From assembly GCF_000935045.1 (NCBI RefSeq), contig NZ_JYKS01000056.1, positions 1 through 55,580 on the forward strand: a stretch of DNA of 55,580 nt, read 5' to 3'. Within the stretch, counting starts at the first letter, position 1. Every line of letters begins with the position of its first letter. Source of the DNA: Pseudomonas sp. 10-1B (GTDB taxonomy: Bacteria; Pseudomonadota; Gammaproteobacteria; Pseudomonadales; Pseudomonadaceae). This document shows positions 1 through 10,253 of this stretch, in pieces. Below the pieces are notes generated by a model that had not been told where the DNA came from, made no database searches, and saw only the letters and a list, made by a program, of their open reading frames with translations. Made by a program: the position numbers and the translations under genes.

Positions 1-262
1 GACGCTGGCGCTGTACCTGTGGGAGCTGGCTTGCCGGCGATGAGGCCAGCCCAGGCAATACAAGACAGTTGCTCCCACAGGGATTTCACAAGGCCTGACG
101 CTGGCGCTGTACCTGTGGGAGCTGGCTTGCCGGCGATGAGGCCAGCCCAGGCAATACAACACAGTTGCTCCCACAGGGATTCACAAGGCCTGACGCTGGC
201 GCTGTACCTGTGGGAGCTGGCTTGCCGGCGATAGGGCCGCGAAGCGGCCCCGGGGATTCAGG
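1..262. repeat. Tandem array of REP-bearing units (period about 96 bp)
   Basis: Two near-identical units start at 1 and 97 and a third partial one at 192 (periods 96 and 95; the second unit lost one T). Each carries the P. putida-type REP core TGTGGGAGCTGGCTTGCCGG, followed by an inverted partial copy. The last unit ends in a GGGCCGC-gaa-GCGGCCC hairpin (234-250), which lies just downstream of metQ and may help stop its transcription. Short ORFs across the array are repeat artefacts. Confidence 0.9.
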
Positions 263-263
263 A

Positions 264-1034
264 TCAGAACGCCGGAACCACAGCGCCTTTGTACTTCTCG
301 ACGATGAACTGCTTCACCTCAGGCGAGTGCAGTGCAGCGGCCAGCTTCTTCATGGCGTCGGAGTCCTTGTTGTCCGGGCGGGCCACCAGGATGTTCACGT
401 AAGGCGAGTCGCTGCCTTCGATGACCAGGGCGTCTTTCTCCGGATTCAGCTTGGCTTCCAGCGCGTAGTTGGTGTTGATCAGGGCGGCATCGACCTGGGT
501 CAGCACGCGCGGGATGGTGGCCGCTTCCAGCTCACGGAACTTCAGGCCTTTCGGGTTCTCGGCAACATCCTTCACGGTGGACAGGATGTTCTTGTTGTCC
601 TTGAGCTTGATCACACCGGCCTTGTCCAGCAGCAGCAGGGCGCGGCCGCCGTTGGTGGCGTCGTTGGGGATGACCACGGTGGCGCCGGAAGACAGCTCGT
701 CGAGCTTCTTGACCTTGGCCGAGTAGACGCCCAGCGGCTCGATGTGCACGCCAGTAACGCTGACCAGCTCGGTACCCTTGGCTTTGTTGAACTCATCCAG
801 GTACGGCTGGTGCTGGAAGAAGTTGGCGTCCAGGCGCTTTTCCGCCACCTGCACGTTCGGCTGGATGTAGTCGGTGAATTCCTTGACCTTCAGCTCCACG
901 CCCTCTTTCGCCAACTGCGGTTTGACGAAGTTGAGGATCTCGGCGTGCGGTACCGGGGTGGCGGCGACGGTGAGGGATTCGGCGTGGGCCGAGAAGGCCG
1001 CGACAGCGGCGACAACAGCAAGCAGCTTCTTCAT
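264..1034 (-). CDS. metQ: D-methionine ABC transporter, substrate-binding protein MetQ
   Basis: 256 aa, NlpA/MetQ (lipoprotein-9) family; captures methionine in the periplasm for MetNI. The N-terminus is a type I signal peptide ending near AHA-E (about residue 18), and there is no lipobox cysteine, so the protein is probably soluble and periplasmic rather than a lipoprotein as in E. coli. Family signatures such as ATPVPHAEIL and the later GVHIEPLG and NDATNGGRAL segments are present. A strong AAGGAG Shine-Dalgarno (complement of 1041-1046) supports this ATG. It is the last gene of metN-metI-metQ, 64 bp after metI. Family assignment is firm; substrate preference is inferred. Confidence 0.93.
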   Translation of the reverse strand: MKKLLAVVAAVAAFSAHAESLTVAATPVPHAEILNFVKPQLAKEGVELKVKEFTDYIQPNVQVAEKRLDANFFQHQPYLDEFNKAKGTELVSVTGVHIEPLGVYSAKVKKLDELSSGATVVIPNDATNGGRALLLLDKAGVIKLKDNKNILSTVKDVAENPKGLKFRELEAATIPRVLTQVDAALINTNYALEAKLNPEKDALVIEGSDSPYVNILVARPDNKDSDAMKKLAAALHSPEVKQFIVEKYKGAVVPAF

Positions 1035-1098
1035 TGATCACTCCTTGTGAGGGCCGCGATGGCCCCCGAACGGGTCGGCCAGGCCGACCCCATTGGGG

Positions 1099-1773
1099 TT
1101 ACTTACGGGAAAAATGCACGACCAGTTTGTCGCCCACGCTCTGCAGCACTTGAACCAGTACCAGTAACAGCACCACGGTGACTACCATCACGTCGGTCTG
1201 GAAGCGCTGGTAGCCGAAGCGGATGGCCAGGTCGCCGAGGCCGCCGGCACCGACCACACCGGCCATGGCGGTGTAGGACACCAGGGTAATGGCGGTCACG
1301 GTAATGGCTGCGAAGATACCCGGGCGGGCCTCTGGCAGCAGCGCGCTGGTGATGATCTGGCGGGTGGTGGCGCCCATCGACTGGGTCGCTTCGATGATGC
1401 CGCGGTCCACTTCACGCAGGGCAGTTTCCACCAGGCGGGCGAAGAACGGCGTGGCGCCCACCACCAGCGGCGGGATGGCGCCGGCAACGCCCAGCGAGGT
1501 GCCGGTGATCAACACGGTGATCGGGATCATCACGATCAGCAGGATGATGAACGGCAGCGAACGCAGGATATTGACGATCAGCGACAGCAGCGCGTACACG
1601 CCCTTCTGCTCGAACATCTGCCGTGGGCCGCAGAGGAACAGCAGCACGCCCAGCGGCAGGCCCAGCAGCACGGTGAAGAACAGCGAGCCGAACAGCATGA
1701 TCATGGTGTCGACGCTGGCCAGCCAGATTTCGGCCCAGTCGACGTTGGCAAAGAAATTCAGCGCGTCCATCAA
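1099..1773 (-). CDS. metI: Methionine ABC transporter permease MetI
   Basis: 224 aa inner-membrane permease with about five hydrophobic segments and a BPD_transp_1 domain. The cytoplasmic EAA-type loop is visible around residues 140-160 (ALREVDRGIIEATQSMGAT), where it contacts the ATPase. The gene overlaps the 3' end of metN by 4 bp (1770-1773), so the two are translationally coupled. Length and order (metN, metI, metQ) match the E. coli and Pseudomonas met transporters. Confidence 0.93.
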   Translation of the reverse strand: MMDALNFFANVDWAEIWLASVDTMIMLFGSLFFTVLLGLPLGVLLFLCGPRQMFEQKGVYALLSLIVNILRSLPFIILLIVMIPITVLITGTSLGVAGAIPPLVVGATPFFARLVETALREVDRGIIEATQSMGATTRQIITSALLPEARPGIFAAITVTAITLVSYTAMAGVVGAGGLGDLAIRFGYQRFQTDVMVVTVVLLLVLVQVLQSVGDKLVVHFSRK

Positions 1774-2777
1774 CGCAGTACCTCCATATGTACGTCAGCT
1801 GCCTTGAAGCGGGCGAACGCCGCTTCCATGTCGCCGCCAGTCACGGCCAGGGTCAGCTGCCCATAGGGCACATCCTTGATACGGTCGATGCGCCCGGCGA
1901 GGATGCTGTAGTCCACACCGGTTTCGCGGGCCACTGTGCCCAGCAACGGCGCATAGGTGGCGTCGCCCTGGAAGGTCAGGCGCACGATGCGGCCCGGCAC
2001 GTGGGCGAAGTCGTCGCGTTGCTCGCTTTCGTCGACCTGTTCGTCTTCCTGGACGAAGCGCTTGGTGGTGGGGTGCTGCGGGTGCAGGAACACCTCGGCC
2101 ACCGAGCCTTGCTCGACGATCTGCCCGGCATCCATCACGGCCACGCAGTCGCAGACCCGGCGGATCACGTCCATTTCGTGGGTGATCAGCACGATGGTCA
2201 GCTTCAGCTCACGGTTGATCTCGGCCAGCAGTTGCAGGACCGAAGCGGTGGTCTGCGGGTCGAGGGCGCTGGTGGCCTCGTCGCACAGCAGAATCTTCGG
2301 GTTGGTGGACAGGGCGCGGGCGATGCCGACGCGCTGCTTCTGGCCACCGGACAGCTGCGCCGGGTACTTCCTGGCGTGGTCCGAAAGGCCCACGCGGGCC
2401 AGCAGCTCGGTGACGCGCTTGTCGATTTCGCCGCGCGACAGCTCGCCGGCCAGGGTCAGCGGCAGGGCGACGTTGTCGGCAACGGTCTTGGACGCCAGCA
2501 GGTTGAAGTGCTGGAAGATCATCCCGACCTGCTGGCGGAAGCCGCGCAACTGGCTGGCGTTGAACGCAGTGACGTCTTCGCCGTCGACGATGATCTTGCC
2601 GCCGGAAGGCTCTTCCAGGCGGTTGATCAGGCGCAGCATGGTGCTCTTGCCAGCGCCGGAATGGCCGATCAGGCCGAACACCTGGCCATTCTCGATGGTC
2701 AGGGTGGTCGGATTCAGTGCGGGGATTTCCCTACCGGCAACGCGGTAGGTCTTGTGTACCTGTTGGAACTCGATCAC
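1770..2777 (-). CDS. metN: Methionine ABC transporter ATP-binding protein MetN
   Basis: 335 aa. Walker A GHSGAGKST at residues 38-46, signature LSGGQKQR, Walker B ILLCDEATSALD and the H-loop ITHEM are all present. The C-terminal 90 residues form a NIL domain, which in E. coli MetN binds methionine and gives trans-inhibition. It is the first gene of the operon. Upstream, a TAAAAT -10-like element can be read on the minus strand at 2834-2839, without a convincing -35. The gap to katE (2778-3004) holds both divergent control regions; I see no riboswitch there. Confidence 0.94.
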   Translation of the reverse strand: MIEFQQVHKTYRVAGREIPALNPTTLTIENGQVFGLIGHSGAGKSTMLRLINRLEEPSGGKIIVDGEDVTAFNASQLRGFRQQVGMIFQHFNLLASKTVADNVALPLTLAGELSRGEIDKRVTELLARVGLSDHARKYPAQLSGGQKQRVGIARALSTNPKILLCDEATSALDPQTTASVLQLLAEINRELKLTIVLITHEMDVIRRVCDCVAVMDAGQIVEQGSVAEVFLHPQHPTTKRFVQEDEQVDESEQRDDFAHVPGRIVRLTFQGDATYAPLLGTVARETGVDYSILAGRIDRIKDVPYGQLTLAVTGGDMEAAFARFKAADVHMEVLR

Positions 2778-3004
2778 GTAGCGAACCTTGTGGGGCGCAT
2801 TGAATTTTGGTCAGCGGTTAGCTGGGGTCGCGCATTTTAGCCTTTTCCCATAGCTGTTCTTAGCATTTATTTCGTAATGCTCCAATCCATCGGGTATATC
2901 GCGACAACCGGTAATCCTGATTGAACGCTCGGCAAAGCCTTCCAGTCACTAGTTGAACAAGCCCGAAACGGGCACGCCTGAAGACTGATGAGGAGAGCCG
3001 ACCC

Positions 3005-5140
<2,136 letters not shown>

Positions 5141-5250
5141 GCTGGCCTCATCGCCGGCAAGCCGGCTCCCACAGGTACTGCACAGGGCTTGAGGCCTATG
5201 CGGTCGAGGTGGGAGCGGGCGTGCCAGCGAACACGGGCGAAGCCCGTGCC
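5141..5250. repeat. REP pair downstream of katE
   Basis: A forward REP (ATCGCCGGCAAGCCGGCTCCC) is followed about 50 bp later by an inverted, diverged copy (GGTGGGAGCGGGCGTGCCAG) and a small ACGGGC-gaa-GCCCGT hairpin. It sits between two convergent genes, the usual REP niche. Confidence 0.85.
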
Positions 5251-5282
5251 ATCCACCGCGATCCGATTCACACGCGAAGCTT

Positions 5283-5987
5283 TTATTGCTGGTGCGGAAC
5301 CAGAACCACCTGCGCCGGCAGCGAGCGCTGGATTTCATGCTTCTGCTTCAGCTGGAACCTGCTGTCGATCTTGCGCACGCGCTTCTCCAGCAAGGTCTTC
5401 AGCCAAGGCGCGTCCTCGGTGCGCGGCACCTGGAATACCACTTCGCACTGGTAATTCACCACATCGGCGGCAATGTCATCGAGCTGGCGGCGCATTGCGC
5501 GGCTGTCGGTGGTCTTCAAGGCCACCACGGTGCTCGGTGCCGTTGGGTCGATAATGCGTGCCTTGGGTTTGGCTTCGGCAGCTTTCAGTGCCGCTTCAGC
5601 CTTCTCCAGCTCAGCCTTGCGCGCCTGGGTCACGGCGTCACCGCCGGTCACCGCCGGCGCCTGCGGCATCAGCGCACGGGCGCGGGCCAGGGCGGTGGCC
5701 GCAGCGTTCACATCACCCTTTTGCAGGACGATCTGGCTGCGTTGCAGATAGGCTTCGGCGAGCTGGCGCTGGTATTGCTCCAGGCGCGCATCATCGGGCG
5801 CCTGGGCCTGCAGGGCAGCCAGCTGGTCTTCGGCGGTGGCCAGCTCGTTGCTGGCGATACTCTGTTGCAACTGCTGCCAGGCATCGGCTTGGGGTACAGC
5901 GGCCTGGTCGACCGGCGCGCTGGAACACGCAGCCAGGAACAGGGAAAACGCGGCAACAAGCAGATAACGGGAGGCGAACGGCTTCAT
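5283..5987 (-). CDS. TPR-like lipoprotein of unknown function (PA5502-type)
   Basis: 234 aa. The signal sequence ends in a lipobox LAAC with Cys21, so it is a predicted lipoprotein. Residues 35-120 are helical, Ala/Gln/Leu-rich and resemble tetratricopeptide repeats (QLAEAYLQRSQ and similar); 120-145 look coiled-coil. The C-terminal part (about 150-234) is a conserved unnamed domain with a single further Cys. It follows znuB on the same strand after 127 bp, and the same neighbour occurs beside znu and met genes in P. aeruginosa (PA5502, from memory). A role in zinc uptake is not shown by the sequence. Confidence 0.75.
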   Translation of the reverse strand: MKPFASRYLLVAAFSLFLAACSSAPVDQAAVPQADAWQQLQQSIASNELATAEDQLAALQAQAPDDARLEQYQRQLAEAYLQRSQIVLQKGDVNAAATALARARALMPQAPAVTGGDAVTQARKAELEKAEAALKAAEAKPKARIIDPTAPSTVVALKTTDSRAMRRQLDDIAADVVNYQCEVVFQVPRTEDAPWLKTLLEKRVRKIDSRFQLKQKHEIQRSLPAQVVLVPHQQ

Positions 5988-6089
5988 TCCTGCGACTCTC
6001 TATTTGCGCAAAAAGCGAGCAAGTCTACACCCAGGTGCGCACGCTCGAAAATAAGTCTTACAGACCCTTTACCCCCGAAAAGGTTGCAG

Positions 6090-6105
6090 GGTGTGCTTTC
6101 ACACC
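6090..6105 (-). terminator. Hairpin downstream of znuB
   Basis: GGTGTG-cttt-CACACC, a perfect 6-bp stem about 10 bp past the znuB stop. On the minus strand it is followed by a CCTTTTC tract some 9 nt later, so it would be at best a weak intrinsic terminator between znuB and the lipoprotein gene. Confidence 0.35.
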
Positions 6106-6114
6106 TCTTGCTTC

Positions 6115-6897
6115 TCAGCGTTTCGGCAGGGCCAGGCTCAGCAAGAATAGCACCGCCGCGCAGACCACGATCGAAGGGCCGGCGGGGGTGTCCTTGAACC
6201 ACGACATGGCCAGGCCACCGCATACCGCGGTCACGCCCAGCAGGCTGGCGCCCAGGGCCATCTGCTCGGGGGAGCGGGCGTGGCGCTGCGCCGCCGCAGC
6301 GGGGATGATCAGCAACGAGGTGATCAGCAACACGCCGACGATCTTCATGGCTACCGCAATCACCACCGCGATCAGCAGCATCAGCGCCATGCGCAGGCCG
6401 GTCACGGGCAGGCCTTCGACCATGGCCAGCTCTTCGTGCACGGTGACCGCCAGCAATGGCCGCCACAACGCGGCGATCAGCAGCAGGACCAGCGCACTGC
6501 CGCCGAGGATCCAGGCCAGGTCGGTGGTGCTGATGGCCAGCAGGTCGCCGAACAGGTAGGCCATCAGGTCGATGCGCACGTCATGCATGAAGCTCAGTAC
6601 CACCAGGCCCAGCGACAAGGTGCTGGGGGCGAGGATACCCAGCAGGGTGTCGGAGGCCAGCGGTTGGCGTTGCTGCAAGGTCACCAGCAGGATCGCCAGC
6701 AACAGGCAGCCCACGGTCACCGCCAGCGCCGGGCTGACATCCAGGGCAAAGCCCAGGGCTACGCCGAGCAAGGCGGCGTGGGACAGCGTGTCGCCAAAAT
6801 AGGCCATGCGCCGCCACACCACGAAGGAGCCCAGTGGGCCAGCCACCAGCGCCAGGGACAAACCGGCAAGCAGGGCGTAGAGAAGAAAATCAGCCAT
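6115..6897 (-). CDS. znuB: Zinc ABC transporter permease ZnuB
   Basis: 260 aa, ABC-3 family permease with about seven to eight hydrophobic segments. I chose the ATG at 6897 (MADFLLYALLAG): the open frame extends 58 codons further upstream, but that stretch is only an out-of-frame reading of the znuC His-rich tail. With this start the gene overlaps znuC by 8 bp (6890-6897), as expected for a coupled zur-znuC-znuB operon. It forms the inner-membrane channel for Zn2+ delivered by ZnuA. Confidence 0.93.
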   Translation of the reverse strand: MADFLLYALLAGLSLALVAGPLGSFVVWRRMAYFGDTLSHAALLGVALGFALDVSPALAVTVGCLLLAILLVTLQQRQPLASDTLLGILAPSTLSLGLVVLSFMHDVRIDLMAYLFGDLLAISTTDLAWILGGSALVLLLIAALWRPLLAVTVHEELAMVEGLPVTGLRMALMLLIAVVIAVAMKIVGVLLITSLLIIPAAAAQRHARSPEQMALGASLLGVTAVCGGLAMSWFKDTPAGPSIVVCAAVLFLLSLALPKR

Positions 6898-7663
6898 GCT
6901 TGCAGTGCGCTCCGTGAACATGGGTGCCAGGGGCGACCACCGAGCCATGCAGGTCGTGGCTGTGGTCGTGATGGTGGTGGTAGATGGCCAGGCTGGGTGC
7001 GGTCTGGCCGAACAGTTCGACGAACGCCGGGTCGCCGCTGACTTGCTCGGGGTGGCCCGAGCAGCATACATGGCGGTTCAGGCACACCACCTGGTCGGTG
7101 GCGCTCATGACCAGGTGCAGGTCGTGGGAAACCATCAGCACGCCGCAGCCGTGGCGGTCGCGCAGGCGGGTGATGAGGTTGTAGAGCTCGGTCTGGCCGA
7201 CCACATCCACCCCTTGTACCGGCTCGTCGAGCACCAGCAGCTGGGGTTCGCGCAGCAGGGCGCGGGCCAGCAGCACGCGCTGCATCTCGCCACCGGAAAT
7301 GGTCTGCACAGGGCTGTCGATGACCTGCTCGGCGCCTACTTCCTGCAGTGCCGACAAGGCTGCCGCGCGGTCTACCCCGGGCACCAGGCGCAGGAAACGC
7401 AACACCGACAATGGCAGCGTGGCGTCGACCTGGATCTTTTGCGGCATGTAGCCAATGCGCAGTTTCGGCTTGCGCCATACCTTGCCGCGGTGCGGTTTGA
7501 GCAGCCCGAGTACGGCACGCACCAGGGTGGTCTTGCCCGCCCCGTTGGGGCCGATCAGGGTGACGATCTGGCCCGGTGCTACCGACAGGTCGATGCTGTC
7601 GAGCACCGCCTCGCCGCCGAAGGTGACGCCGACCTGCTCCAGGCGGATCAGTGCATCGCTCAT
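6890..7663 (-). CDS. znuC: Zinc ABC transporter ATPase ZnuC
   Basis: 257 aa. Walker A GPNGAGKTT at 38-46, signature ISGGEMQR, Walker B LLVLDEP and the H-loop MVSHD are intact. The C-terminal 40 residues are rich in His (HHHHDHSHD and further His), a likely zinc-sensing or buffering tail. The start ATG at 7663 overlaps the zur stop by 4 bp; an upstream open extension is a shadow of zur in another frame. It energises zinc import with ZnuA and ZnuB. Confidence 0.94.
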   Translation of the reverse strand: MSDALIRLEQVGVTFGGEAVLDSIDLSVAPGQIVTLIGPNGAGKTTLVRAVLGLLKPHRGKVWRKPKLRIGYMPQKIQVDATLPLSVLRFLRLVPGVDRAAALSALQEVGAEQVIDSPVQTISGGEMQRVLLARALLREPQLLVLDEPVQGVDVVGQTELYNLITRLRDRHGCGVLMVSHDLHLVMSATDQVVCLNRHVCCSGHPEQVSGDPAFVELFGQTAPSLAIYHHHHDHSHDLHGSVVAPGTHVHGAHCKHG

Positions 7664-8145
7664 GCCGCGCTCCGGCAGTTGCCGCACAGGCCGACCACCT
7701 CCACGGTCTGGGTCTCGACCGTGAAGCCCACGCCTTTGGCACTGCTGATGATGGCTTCGCTGATGCTGTCCTGCTCCAGTTCGATGGCCACATGGCAGGC
7801 CCGGCAGATCAGGAACTGGCCCTGATGCACGTGCTCGGGGTGGCTGCAGCCGATGAACGCGTTGAGCGATGCGATGCGATGCACCAGGCCGTTTTCCAGC
7901 AGGAAGTCCAGCGCGCGGTACACCGTGGGCGGTGCGGCGCGGCGGCCATCCTGCTCGCTGAGCACGGCGAGGATGTCGTAGGCGCCCAGCGGCTTGTGGC
8001 TTTGCCACACCAGCTCCAGCACCCGGCGGCGCAGCGCGGTCAGGCGCAGGCCCTGGCGGGTGCACAAGGCGTCGGCTTCAGCCAGTGCGCTGTGTACGCA
8101 GTGGGAGTGATCGTGAGGACGGTTGGCCAGCGGCGTGATGGACAT
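7660..8145 (-). CDS. zur: Zinc uptake regulator Zur (Fur family)
   Basis: 161 aa. A winged-helix DNA-binding domain occupies about residues 20-95 (TVYRALDFLLENGLVHR is the recognition region), followed by a dimerisation domain. Structural zinc cysteines are in CRAC (C114, C117) and CGNC (C154, C157). An N-terminal HDHSHCVH segment could bind additional metal. It is the first gene of zur-znuC-znuB and divergent from znuA, with a Zur-like site in the 66-bp gap, giving the classical autoregulated zinc-starvation arrangement. The gene context separates it from Fur and PerR. Confidence 0.93.
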   Translation of the reverse strand: MSITPLANRPHDHSHCVHSALAEADALCTRQGLRLTALRRRVLELVWQSHKPLGAYDILAVLSEQDGRRAAPPTVYRALDFLLENGLVHRIASLNAFIGCSHPEHVHQGQFLICRACHVAIELEQDSISEAIISSAKGVGFTVETQTVEVVGLCGNCRSAA

Positions 8146-8166
8146 GGGCAGCGACGGTTCTGGATG

Positions 8167-8191
8167 GAGACGTTATTATGTTACCTGTTTC
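8167..8191. promoter_or_regulatory. Candidate Zur box between zur and znuA
   Basis: GTTATTATGTTAC at 8172-8184, flanked by GAGAC and CTGTTTC, resembles the proteobacterial Zur consensus GTTATANTATAAC (about nine of twelve defined positions). It lies in the 66-bp divergent spacer, so one site could repress both transcripts when zinc is plentiful. The match is by eye. Confidence 0.65.
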
Positions 8192-8211
8192 TGACGACCC
8201 GAGTATTCACC

Positions 8212-9120
8212 GTGTCCCGATTCCTAGCCCTTTTTGTCGCTTTCATCGCATTTTCCGCCCAGGCTGACGTGCGCGTGCTGACCAGTATCAAACCCCTGCA
8301 GCAGATTGCCGCCGCCGTACAGGATGGCGTCGGTAGCCCGGATGTTTTGCTGCCGCCAGGCGCCTCGCCGCACCACTATGCGCTGCGCCCGTCCGACGTA
8401 CGGCGGGTGGGCGATGCCGACCTGCTGTACTGGATCGGCCCGGACATGGAGAACTTCCTGCCGCGTGTACTGGGTAGCCGCAGCAAGGCCACGGTGGCCG
8501 TGCAGGCGCTGCCGGGCATGAAGCTGCGCCACTTTGGCGAGGACAGCCATTCCCATGAGGAAGAAGACCACGACGACCATGACCACGACCACCGCCCAGG
8601 CAGCCTGGATGCGCACCTGTGGTTATCGTCGGTCAACGCGCGAGTGATCGCGGCGAAAATGGCGGCTGACCTGGCTCAGGTCGACCCGGCCAATGCGGCG
8701 CGTTACCAGAGCAACCTGAAGGCCTTCAATGCTCGCCTGGATGCCCTGGATGGGCGGATCAAGGCGCGGGTGGCAGGTATCGCCGGCAAGCCGTATTTCG
8801 TGTTCCACGAAGCGTTCGACTACTTCGAGGCTGAATATGGCTTGAAGCACACCGGAGTGTTCAGCGTTGCGTCCGAGGTGCAGCCGGGGGCGCAGCACGT
8901 GGCGGCCATGCGCAAGCGCCTGCAGGAAGTTGGCAAGACCTGCGTGTTCAGCGAGCCACCGCTGCGACCGCGTTTGGCCGAGACCTTGACTGCCGGGCTG
9001 CCGGTGCGCCTGGCCGAGCTGGATGCCCTGGGCGGTACCGACCCGGTGGATGGCAAGGGCTATGAGCGCTTGCTGGAAAAGCTGGGCGGTGACCTGGCTG
9101 GGTGCTTGGAACAGTTGTAA
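8212..9120 (+). CDS. znuA: Zinc ABC transporter substrate-binding protein ZnuA
   Basis: 302 aa if started at the GTG at 8212, which yields a clean signal peptide (MSRFLALFVAFIAFSAQA, cleavage before DVRV). The frame is open further upstream but has no suitable ATG there; the nearby ATG at 8178 is in another frame. It belongs to the cluster A-I (ZnuA/TroA) family, with zinc ligands expected around H54/H55 (GASPHHY). A His/Asp/Glu-rich flexible loop at 107-127 (HSHEEEDHDDHDHDH) is characteristic of high-affinity zinc binding proteins. Confidence 0.92.
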   Translation: MSRFLALFVAFIAFSAQADVRVLTSIKPLQQIAAAVQDGVGSPDVLLPPGASPHHYALRPSDVRRVGDADLLYWIGPDMENFLPRVLGSRSKATVAVQALPGMKLRHFGEDSHSHEEEDHDDHDHDHRPGSLDAHLWLSSVNARVIAAKMAADLAQVDPANAARYQSNLKAFNARLDALDGRIKARVAGIAGKPYFVFHEAFDYFEAEYGLKHTGVFSVASEVQPGAQHVAAMRKRLQEVGKTCVFSEPPLRPRLAETLTAGLPVRLAELDALGGTDPVDGKGYERLLEKLGGDLAGCLEQL

Positions 9121-9128
9121 ACCTGTAC

Positions 9129-9220
9129 CGGCCTCGTTCGCGGGCATGCCCGCTCCCACAGGGATAACACAAACCTCAAGGTTGCTGTTGTACCTGTGGG
9201 AGCGGGCGTGCCCGCGAAGA
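9129..9220. repeat. REP inverted pair between znuA and thrB
   Basis: TTCGCGGGCATGCCCGCTCCCACA is mirrored by TGTGGGAGCGGGCGTGCCCGCGAA (each read in fewer than 25 bases, with one internal difference), separated by about 35 bp. It sits between two convergent genes. Confidence 0.88.
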
Positions 9221-9233
9221 AGCAGAAGAAGGG

Positions 9234-10184
9234 CTAGAGAGCAAACGGCAGGTGCAAGGCCACCTGCTGGCGCTGCGCCAGGCGCACCTCGAACTCGCTC
9301 GGGTCATGGATCATCACATCCATCCCGGCAAACGATTCCGCTGCAATCAGGCGCGATAGCCAGAAGCGCACGCAGCCTACCCGCAACATTTCCGGCCACA
9401 GCTCGGCCTCGGCCGCGGTGAACGGCCGCAATGCCGCATAGGCCGCCAGCAGCGCCTGGGCGCGCGGTACATCCACCGCGCCGTGCTCATCCAGGCACCA
9501 GTCGTTCACGGTGATGGCGATGTCATACAGCATCGGCCCGGAGCAGGCGTTGTAGAAGTCGATCACACCGGTCAGGTGGGTGCCCTCGAACATCACGTTG
9601 TCGCGGAACAGGTCGGCATGCAGGTTGGCCCGTGGCAACGCCAGGATCTGTGCCTTGTGCGCGGTGATTTCATCCAGCGCCAGCTGCAGCAGCGCGGCTT
9701 GCTCGGTGGTCAGGCGCGGCAGCAGCTCGGCACCCGCGGCCAGCATCCAGTCCAGGCCACGGTCGGTGCGCCGCTCGATGATGTGTTGGCGGGTGGCCAG
9801 GTGAATGTGCGCCAGCAGCTCGCCGACTTGGGCGCAGTGCTGGGCGTTGGGTGCCTTGATGTGCTTGCCCGACAGCTTTGGTTGCAGCAGCGCAGGCTTG
9901 CCGCACAGTTCACGCAGGCCGTTGCCGTCGCGGTCACGAATGGCATAGGGCACCGGCATGTCGGCAGCGTGCAGGGTGTCGAGCAGCTCGATGAAGAACG
10001 GCATGTCCTCGCTGGGCCCACGCTCGATCAGCGTCAGGACGAACTCCCCCTGTTCGAGGCTGACGAAGAAATTGCTGTTCTCGGTGCCGGCGGCAATGCC
10101 CTGGAAGTCGAGCAGACGGCCCAGCTCGTACGGTGCCAGAAAGGTTTCCAGCTCAGGCCGGGTCACGGGGGTGAAGACTGACAT
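9234..10184 (-). CDS. thrB: Homoserine kinase, ThrB (APH-fold type)
   Basis: 316 aa, aminoglycoside-phosphotransferase-fold homoserine kinase used by Pseudomonas in place of the GHMP-type enzyme. The catalytic loop NLHADLFRDN carries H189 and D191, and the metal-binding Asp is D209 in GVIDFYNA. It phosphorylates homoserine on the way to threonine. It follows a DUF2782 gene on the same strand with a 69-bp gap that contains a hairpin (10205-10226). No clear Shine-Dalgarno precedes the ATG. Confidence 0.93.
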   Translation of the reverse strand: MSVFTPVTRPELETFLAPYELGRLLDFQGIAAGTENSNFFVSLEQGEFVLTLIERGPSEDMPFFIELLDTLHAADMPVPYAIRDRDGNGLRELCGKPALLQPKLSGKHIKAPNAQHCAQVGELLAHIHLATRQHIIERRTDRGLDWMLAAGAELLPRLTTEQAALLQLALDEITAHKAQILALPRANLHADLFRDNVMFEGTHLTGVIDFYNACSGPMLYDIAITVNDWCLDEHGAVDVPRAQALLAAYAALRPFTAAEAELWPEMLRVGCVRFWLSRLIAAESFAGMDVMIHDPSEFEVRLAQRQQVALHLPFAL

Positions 10185-10204
10185 GATGAAAAATTGCCCA
10201 TACG

Positions 10205-10226
10205 GGCACTTCCGCCGGGAAGTGCC
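10205..10226 (-). terminator. Hairpin between DUF2782 gene and thrB
   Basis: GGCACTTCC-gccg-GGAAGTGCC, a perfect 9-bp stem. On the minus strand it is followed after about 16 nt by CAATTTTTCATC, which runs into the thrB start, so it could attenuate thrB or simply end the upstream message. Confidence 0.45.
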
Positions 10227-10253
10227 GGGTTGATGTGAACGGTGCGCGTCAGA

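Noticed and set aside
1..262. CRISPR-like regular repeats
   Set aside because: Spacers between the repeats are themselves repeated, the unit is a REP-type palindrome and no cas genes are present.
6898..7071. Longer ZnuB with a 58-residue N-terminal extension
   Set aside because: The extension is an out-of-frame reading of the znuC His-rich tail; the ATG at 6897 gives the standard family N-terminus and an operon-type overlap.
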